Source of the DNA: Chamaecyparis obtusa
Lineage: Eukaryota > Streptophyta > Pinopsida > Cupressales > Cupressaceae
Length of the DNA: 64,000 nucleotides
Assembly (NCBI GenBank): GCA_027943335.1
Contig: BSBK01002076.1
Coordinates: forward strand, 1,492,001 to 1,556,000
Direction of reading: 5' to 3'
Both the position numbers and the translations under genes were made by a program. The notes below the pieces were generated by a model that saw only the letters and a program-made list of their open reading frames with translations, ran no database searches and was not told where the DNA came from. Below are positions 56,040 to 64,000 of the stretch, one piece after another (the first letter of the stretch is position 1; every line of letters begins with the position of its first letter).

Positions 56040-59000
56040 TATAGTTTCACAATTCTTTCTAGATTAAAGAGTTTTCATGTTTTAAATTTTTGAGGTCCCT
56101 AGTTTCTTTCAATAGTTTACATGTATAATTTTAGATTTGTGTTCTTGTAAACTGTTATTTTTCCATAGAAAATTCATTTTACCTAGATCTATTTATCTAT
56201 CTCGGTTAGCTCATTTAGTTTTGACAATATATTGTTCAACATTTGGTGAGTGTTTTTTAAATTTGGAAACCCGTATTCATTAATAAGTGATATGTGGTTG
56301 TCCTTAAGCTAGTTGTCCATTGGATGTCCCCGTACAACCATTTGCAGAGGTCTTCCTGATTGCCTTGGTGCTAAGGTAGTGGTTTCATTAAATTGTCACT
56401 ACCCATGGTGCATTACTTGCTGCGTATAATCTTCAGGATCATATTTTTTTATCAGTTGTTATCTTCTTTGGATCAATCCTCCATTAATTGCTGGTCAGTG
56501 CTAGTCATATTGCATGTCTGTGCATTTATTCATGACGGTGGTTTATGGATTTTTTGGATGGCTTATATGCTGGCCCACTTTGTGCAATAATTGGAAACTT
56601 TTTTAAGCTAGGACCAGCCTTTTATTAAATGAATAAAATCAATAATGTTTTCTATTTTTCTACTGTGACCATTCCTTTAGAATCTAGGACATTTCCCTGT
56701 GCACTATTTCTCTAAAGATTTTGACCGCAATGACAACACCACACATTCCTATGAAAATACAATAATACCTTGTAAAGGCCAAATTTCCCATAAAGAATTA
56801 AAAATTTCACAATACTAAAATACTCAAGGTCGATAAAATATATTTAATGTATGTCATCAATGTTACATAATTCGACCATAAAATTTGATATACAATAATG
56901 AAAAAAATGTGTTACAAACTACAACATTCGACCATATTGTCGAGATGTACAATCATATGAACATTGTAAATACATCATACTTACAAATTCTTGACCTTCT
57001 ATCAATCCAAATATATAAATCAAAATATACAATAATCAAAGAATAATATTTATTTCCCAAACCATTAAATAAATGGTAACAGGGCACCACACTGTAAACA
57101 ATCCCTATCTCCTAAACCTCTAGACAAAACATCCACCTGCAAATCCTGAGATGGGAGTGTGGTCTAGGCACTTTTTCTGCCCAACCATGGAGTGGTTAGG
57201 TCCCCCGGGGCTTACCTTGAAATGGAAGTGCACCAACTCTACTCGAGGAGACTAGCAACTCAACACTAGTGAGTTAGAATAATATGATGCAATTGTGAAT
57301 CTAACTACTTTAACAAGCTTTAGTATAAGTAGAAATCCTAATCATAGAGTGGCAGAGAGAAAATACAATAACTAACCAACCATATTAATGATACATATGC
57401 GGAACAAATCTTTGGCCAAAGAATCTCTTTCAAAATCAGTTTCACTAACAGGTAATTACATCTAAATTACCCTACTCTATCCATTCCACATTACGCATAT
57501 ATTATTAAACTAAAGAAAATAATAATCTCATTTTCTAATTGATTCTTTTCTTTTCCTCAAAATATAAAGTTAAATAACCAACAGTTTCTTTCTAAAATTG
57601 GTGAGTATTTTATTCGTTGAATATATTTAATACTGATTTCTACCAAATTTTCTATGCATGGTAAATACAAAGCAAAACTAAGACATATTTGATTTTGAGC
57701 AAAATTCATCAAATTAAGATATAAAAAATACTCAAAAAATTGATTATTAATGGATGTATCTACTTAATTGAAATGAAAGATAAATAACAAAAACTAGTGT
57801 AGGGACATGAAGGCAAAGTTTCAATTCATATGGCTGGAATATTGGCATCAATTTAAATAAGGTGTCAGAAGGATAAGCTTTAAGTTAATTATCATGTTAC
57901 AAACCATAATAACATAGAAAAAGGTTATGCTTCCTATGTTTAAAGTAACGCACTGGATGTACATAGAAAGGAATCCTCACCATGTCAAAATCTAAATATA
58001 GAAAGCTTGGTCTCTCTAAAATGTGTAGCAATTAATTGGAAATAAACATTGAAGGAACAAAATAACTTGATAATGAAAATGTAATTTAATTGGTCTATGG
58101 AAAAACAATCATACATACATAATTCAACAGTGATAGGAAAATGGAATCTTGTTTGGAGCAATTTTCCCCTTGGCTTGACACTTGTGGAAAGATAGTAGAA
58201 GATAGAAATTCCTTTATGTATGTAAGAAATACATCCTACAGTTTACTATTTTATCTTCTCCACTCAATTCATTGAGCTGGGAATCTGATGTTAATAAAAT
58301 GTCACCTTATAATAATATAAATATATATAAATCTCATAAACAAGATAATTTACTGGCTGGACAACACAGGTCAATATTAGAAACAAAGTCTACCGAAATT
58401 TTTGAATTTTCATGCTAAGTGTACACTAAATTATAGATTGCTCTGGTATAGTGAAATTTCAAAAATCAATTTGCCTATTCCTAAACTTGTTGTTTGTAGT
58501 CAATATGGTAATATAACTTCTGAAAATGCCAACATGACAGTCAAATATGATATCATACTAATGTTTAATTGCCATTCATGCACAAACATATAAATTAATG
58601 ATGAGATTGATCTAAATAAAAATGATAACACATATTAAATTAATTTGATAGTCTGGCGCCTCGTAGAGTTTCGGGAAAAGCCATTATGGATAAATCTATC
58701 AATAGTTTGAATTGTATTCAGAAATTGAAAGGTTTTGTAATTCTCAAATATTTCATTCAATGCAGATTATTCATAATTCATAACAAAATGAAAAAGGGGA
58801 ACCTGGAACTTTGTGTCTTCTCAAGCACCCAATTGTTGTTCTAGTGGTGTGTTTATGCCTTCTTTCCTTCCTTTGCTATCTAGTATTCCTCCTTTGCTGA
58901 CTGTCTTCCCCTCAAAATGATCTCCCCCTGCTCTGTGTCTATTTAAAACTTTTCTTTTTCTCCTCTTTGTGTTATTTTTTTCTCCTTCACAACCTTGTGT

Positions 59001-60042
59001 CCTCCCTTTTGTGCGTGCATCCTCCTCTTATTGAACTTTCCTACCTGTGTTGTTTTCTAAACCTCCTCTTCCCTAATGCTACACAACTCCACTTAATTGA
59101 AGTGGTGTTAATCATGCCCCCGAATGGTGACATTGACTCCCTGTTTACAACGTAAAATATCTCCTAAAATAAATTGTCTTCCCTCCCATCCACGCCAGTA
59201 AGAATATCAAATTAACAGTTAGATTTAAATAGAATTTATGATTCAATCTCTCCTTCAATTGTAAACAAGATAAAATATAAATAACCCCCCTAAAATCCTA
59301 CCCTTAAATAAACCGCCACTACCAGTTCTTAACTCATCCTTGAAAATAGACAAGCATGCCCAATTTAATATATACCACTTGCATATTAATCTGTATTTAT
59401 AAAAGTTCAGATATTAAAAACTAATCTACATTTTTTTTCAATAGATCTTAATTTTAAACAAAAGAGTAACAGTGATTTTAATAACAACATTTCTAACAAG
59501 CATAACTTCTACTAAGTATAAGTTAAAATAAATTTTCACCGATAACAAGCCACTTTTTTGTATCATTCATTTTTATTTACCCATACATGCCTAAATTTAT
59601 AAATGATTTAATATGAACAATTATAGTGCTATGCAAATAACAAATAAATAAATTCTACGTGGTGTGTGATATAATCAAATAATTCTGAACTCATCCTTAT
59701 TGAGGAGCTAGGCTCCCCTGCCTCAGTCAAACCTCTGTCTTCTTTCCTATCCAAAATAGAGCACTCAAACCTCACATCAGTAGGTTAGTTCCCAAATTCG
59801 ATAAATAAATCAACTTGAAAAACATTCTTCATAAGTATAATTAATCATAAAAAATAAAAATGATATTTTACAACATTTAATCCATTCTTACATGATAATC
59901 GTTAATCACATTCAATTTATCATGTAAATAAATTCATACATACACATTTTATTCAGCAAATGAAACATATCTGGCAATCCTTAGTCAACCGACTTAGGTC
60001 ATCTACCAGCGACCAAGTCAAAAGTTAATCACAAGTCGCTAA
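56040..60042. other. unassigned sequence
   Basis: Mostly AT-rich. A GC-richer patch at 57070-57260 and a pyrimidine-rich patch at 58830-59100 with a CTATTTAAAAC box near 58940 were inspected. Neither gave a recognisable protein, LTR or RNA gene. Confidence 0.4.
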
Positions 60043-61021
60043 TTATTTAAAAATAGTTATAATGTTTGAAAACTTGGTTATGACATACCTTCTCTGGTTT
60101 TCTCCATATGGAAGTGGTAAAGCTGTGAAAGTTGTGGCATATGCATCTACGAAAGCTTGTGTTTCTTTGTTTGCCTTTAACTTGTGCTTGACTTTGTGCT
60201 CGCTATTAGTGATGCCTAGGAAGAAGTTCTCGGTTGCTACACGAGATCTGCTGGGCATTGTAAATGAGACCCCAATTTGGTCAGGAAAGGCTCCTTGGTG
60301 AATGCGAGGTAAATCGAAAATACGGAGCCCACCTCTATTAGCCTTGTCCAAGCATAGCATGTGTAAGTTTGGTCAACAACGCTTGTTGAACCAGCACTTT
60401 CTCAAGTGGCGCCGCACCAGATAACATGACCCTAATAGAGAGGGGCTACGTAAGAGCTCAGTGACACCACACAAGTTTTGATATAGCGGGTGATCTTTCA
60501 TGAGGATGTAATGATATCGATGCTTGAATGATTTTTCCATGGTAGGGAGCATACAAACATTAAGTCATTGGCTTGCGTACATCTGAAACTAGTGGGCATT
60601 GAATATTTTTAGTTTGTATTATTGGCCATGTGCTTATGAGATATAAGGAGTCGGGCTCGTAATGATTATTTCATTTGATCAATATTTTGTTGAGCTCATA
60701 GGCCGATTTGTTGTATCAGATTACAGCTGCCACTTGTGGTCAGTGTGCTCCTCCAGCATATGAGGACCGCATTTATGTTGCTGACAAATCTATGAAGTAC
60801 TTGGCTTTGAAATATTTTCTTGTTGGGCATTTATATTTAAAGCCAATTTTTTTTTGAGCGGGTATCATGTGGGTGGAGACTAGCTCATATTGACATATTG
60901 GCGAGCACCTATCATGTGCGTGACATATTGACGAGCTAGATATGGATAATTTTGCATGTAAGCCCGAACGATAGATTATCTTGGAGATTTTAAAGGAACC
61001 TTCTTGGTTTTCCTTCTCCAA
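60043..61021 (-). other. unrecognised GC-richer region with two open frames
   Basis: Minus-strand frames at 60043-60360 (105 codons; contains ATENFFLGITNSEHKVKHK) and 60773-61021 (82 codons) have ordinary protein-like composition, and this kilobase has more CG dinucleotides than its surroundings. I find no family motif. They could be exon or transposon remnants. Confidence 0.3.
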
Positions 61022-61392
61022 GCCTCTTTATTAGCTCATTAATGCGAAAGATCAGCATAGAACGAAAGTCGGTCAACATTTGTGGATAGTTATTATGAGA
61101 GTTTTTTTTTCAAAGTAGATATTACTAAAAGTCGATGTTAGTGGTACTATGCTTAACCTAGCTTGCACTTGACGTAAATCACTTCGAATTCTACAAATGC
61201 TTGTTCAACAAACTATGAAATGACAAAGGTATTTTTTGAAATTGTGCCAATTTATGATAGATCTATTCGCTGGAAGTTACAATTTATTTCTATTTTCTCT
61301 CTTTGAAAAAATATTATCTAGGAACATAAAACTAGTTTTTATCTATTCTTAAGGGTGTCTAGCATAACATCCTTTGTGTACCCTTGTCCAAC

Positions 61393-62250
61393 ATGTCAGA
61401 TCCTAGGATTGAGTTGCTCACTCGACATAACTATCACACATGGAAGCTCAAAATGTTGCAATTGTTGCAATGTTGAGGCCTCTGGTAGTTATTGCAAACT
61501 GATCAACCCGAATTCACAAAGATATTTGAGTAGTTTATTCATAGGAAAAAAATGGATGAGGCAAAAGGACTCATTGGTCTTGATGTGTTATATAATTTGT
61601 TGTTTCACATTCTTGAGTGTACAACACCAAAAGAAGTATGAGATAATCTTGGAGGGATGTATGGTAAAGTCAACCAATTCAAAATCTTGTAGCTAGAAGA
61701 AAATATCACTCCTCTTTCCCCAAATGTATTTCCCTCTATTCAAGATTTCATTACACAACTCAAGTCAATTTTATCTCAGTTGAAAGGTTGCGGTCATGCC
61801 AAAGAAGATAAGGAGTGTATTTTCTTGATCCTATAATCTTAGAGGTCCTTTCCAAGTGTTTTCCTCTACCTTCTATTATACTATGGATCCTATGGGAGAA
61901 GATCATAGGATGCCCTCATTTGAGGAATTATGTGATAAATTATCTAGGGAGCAAGCCAAGTTAATTCAGATGGATGCTCTTCCTAAGAGTCATGCATTGA
62001 TGGCTCAATCTCCTAAAGGAAAGGGTAAGTATAAGAAGAAGCCACATACATATTCATTTGCAAGAGGTAAGCCTCCTTATAGGCCTCCTTATAAGCCTAC
62101 AATGAATAATGATTAGAAGTCTAAATCTCATTCTCCTTCTCCTCCTCCTAACTCGGGAGGGTCATCTTCTAAGTATAAGAAGAGATAGAAGAATTATTCT
62201 TTTTTGGGGAAACCTAGGCATAATGACACACCATACTCTTAGAAGATAGC
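61393..62250 (+). pseudogene. copia 4 gag
   Basis: An ATG at 61393 begins MSDPRIELLTRHNYHTWKLKM, a typical gag start. It continues in pieces through ECTTPKEV*DNLGGMYGKVNQF, FITQLKSILSQLKGCGH, STFYYTMDPMGED and FEELCDKLSREQAKLIQMDAL. A basic, proline-rich C-terminus (KGKGKYKKKPHTY) follows with no CCHC knuckle visible. Stops near 61477, 61690 and 61836 and frame changes disrupt it. Confidence 0.85.
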
Positions 62251-62259
62251 AACATTAAA

Positions 62260-62467
62260 ATAAGCTATGAAGAGGCACAACATTGTAGTGCCTAATTCTT
62301 CTTCGTCGGGAAAAGGACAAGCCTTCTCAACTAAGGCTTCATCATCTACAAGTTCCAATTGCATTATTGATTCCAGTGCTTCACATCACATGACTCATTT
62401 TGTTGATCTTCTTGATTCTCTTTATGATAGTCATACATCACATATTACTGTTGGGAACTCGTTATAG
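62260..62467 (+). pseudogene. copia 4 protease
   Basis: Reads SSNCIIDSSASHHMTHFVDLLDS. The DSG catalytic triplet is DSS, followed by the usual SHHMT. It stops at 62465 after ITVGNSL. Confidence 0.8.
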
Positions 62468-62749
62468 ATTCTAGTTCTAGAGATAGCCTCAGTTAAGATG
62501 CATAATGGCAACATTGACGATTTTCTTTTTATTCCTAATATTTCACAAAATTTTATTTCCAACTATCAAATTTGCAATCATGGTGATGGAAAAATTGTTG
62601 AGTTTTCCCCCACTCATGTGACTATTAAAAAGACATAGGATCTTGAAAGGGTCATTGCTATAGGCATGACTGATCATGCCACTTTCTTGTATAGATTTTA
62701 TGGATTTGATTCTTAATTAGGATCATGCCTCATTGCTAATGTAGATTCT

Positions 62750-63560
62750 ACAAGAAAGCTTTAGAATGAATGGTTTGGACACTTGAACTATTGATATCTT
62801 TAGCAGATGAGCACATAAAACTTAGTAATTGGTCTATCTCAGATCTCTTGTTTAGATGACATTTCTTTTGTTTGTGTTCTTCGCAAGAATCATTGAGATC
62901 CCTTTTTTAAGGGTATGGCCACATGAGCTTCAACTCCCCTTGAATTAGTGCATAGTGATCTCATGTCATTTAAAAATCCTTCATTTTTATGGGCCACTCT
63001 AGGCATACATGGGTGTACTTTTTAAAGTAAAAGAATGAGGTCTTTCAACACTTCATGACCTTTCTTGGATTTGTGGAGAAGAAATCACCATATTCCCTCC
63101 AGAAGATCCACACAGATAATGGGGGGAGTATTTCAATCAAGCATTCAAGGAATTCTACCATACTCAAGGTATTCTTCATTACCATACAATGCCATACACT
63201 CGTCAGGAAAATGGTGTGGCTGAGTAAAAGAATATAACCTTATGGGAAATGGCCAATTGCATGCTTTAGTCTTGGTCCATGCCTCCAACATTTTGGGCAG
63301 AGGCTGTCAATTGTGCCAATTACATTCATAATCATATTCCTCATAAGGAAGTACTGAATAAGACTCCTAAAGATGCTTGATCTCATATCAAGCCTAGAGT
63401 GTCCTATTTCAGAGTATTTGGCAGTGATGCATGGACAATCCTTGATAATTGACACAAAATAATGGACAAGAAAATTCAGTGCTTCATATTTTTTGGCTAT
63501 TGTGAGGATGCGAAGGGATATCGATTGTTTGATCCTATCATACGAGAGGTGCATTTTCAC
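62750..63560 (+). pseudogene. copia 4 integrase
   Basis: LELVHSDLMSF near 62940-62970 (first Asp), KIHTDNGG near 63095-63125 (second Asp) and TRQENGVAE near 63198-63226 (Glu) form the DDE core. WAEAVNCANYIHNHIPHKEVLNKTP and RVFGSDAW...FGYCEDAKGYRLFDP follow. Several frame changes and stops lie between the motifs. Confidence 0.85.
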
Positions 63561-63840
63561 CATGATGTTTAGCTTGGTGAATCCTTTACTCATAAGGATT
63601 CTCCATCACAAGCCTCTCCCTCTCTTCTTCCACATTCTTCTTCTGAAGATGTTTTTCCTTCACATGATGATGATGATGATGCCCTTGTTTCTACCATTCT
63701 TGAAGATGATATTTGTGTGATAAAAAATGTGACATACTTCTATGAACCATTACACTTGAGAGAAATCCATGGAAGAGGATATCCCAAGAAGCGGTTCATG
63801 ACTTCCTAGTTGAAGAAAGTTTAATCCTTCTCATGATTCT

Positions 63841-64000
63841 TATCAAATTGGCATGAAGGATTAGTTTGACTACTCTCGAATGGAAGATTCAAAGTTAGAG
63901 AAAAAAGCTAAGAATTAAAGAATGCAAATTAATATGAGAGATTAAGCTAAGAATGTATACAAGCAATTAGTAATCTAGAATGAGAATGTAAGAGCTTAAG
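63841..64000. other. unassigned end of window
   Basis: Purine-rich, stop-dense sequence. Copia 4 similarity appears to fade here. Confidence 0.35.

Larger units (their letters stand above)
61393..63840 (+). mobile_element. copia 4: internal part of another Ty1/copia element
   Basis: Gag, protease and integrase occur in order on the plus strand. Neither LTR nor a primer-binding site was identified upstream, and the RT expected after 63.8 kb is not seen before the window ends. Sequence differs clearly from copia 1-3 and from the 7.6-17.5 kb element, so it is a separate lineage. Confidence 0.85.

Noticed and set aside
57070..57260. GC-richer patch as an LTR or SINE
   Set aside because: No TG/CA ends, primer site, A/B boxes or second copy could be identified.

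Overview
The window reads as repeat-dominated nuclear DNA from a plant with a large genome. It has AT-rich intergenic sequence, degenerate TTTAGGG-type telomere-like repeats, plant Ty1/copia and Ty3/gypsy elements primed by initiator tRNA-Met, an L1-type LINE and decayed pentatricopeptide-repeat (PPR) gene fragments. A gymnosperm would fit, but nothing here fixes the species. I found no intact host gene, rRNA, tRNA or CRISPR array. Every recognisable coding region is a retroelement or a pseudogene fragment, mostly broken by stops and frameshifts.

Layout. 1-2.5 kb: remnant of a minus-strand copia element (coiled-coil and zinc-knuckle gag plus LTR start). 2.9-5.9 kb: copy A of a long direct repeat carrying PPR debris. 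5.9-7.5 kb: CT-rich DNA running into a large imperfect inverted repeat of telomere-like motifs. 7.6-17.5 kb: a plus-strand copia element whose gag/protease boundary was split by a 3.7 kb gag-protease-only gypsy element (perfect 5 bp target duplication). 17.9-31.5 kb: a minus-strand LINE split by a 9.7 kb copia element (perfect 5 bp duplication). That copia element carries a 1.0 kb terminal-inverted-repeat element in its RNase H region and a small gypsy-type element in its 5' LTR. 31.5-43.4 kb: a second copia of the same family, truncated in pol and split by a 7.8 kb third copia element with two full LTRs and a perfect 5 bp duplication. 43.4-46 kb: mostly unassigned, with one exon-like open stretch. 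45.9-53.5 kb: PPR debris and copy B of the direct repeat, enlarged by a Harbinger-like element, a retroposon with a 13 bp target duplication and a third insertion. 53.5-61.3 kb: AT-rich sequence with a (TC)44 microsatellite, another PPR fragment and a possible short LTR. 61.4-63.8 kb: internal part of a further plus-strand copia element.

The strongest result is the nesting order, because four excisions can be checked by reading. Removing the gypsy element, copia 1, copia 3 or the 1.0 kb TIR element together with one target-duplication copy restores the host element's reading frame. The most unusual items are the 1.0 kb TIR element with a 4 bp target duplication and an internal tandem duplication, the telomere-motif inverted repeat, the Harbinger-like element carrying GC-richer coding-like sequence, and the orphan exon-like ORF at 45.1-45.3 kb. 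I did not find a clearly new multi-gene system.
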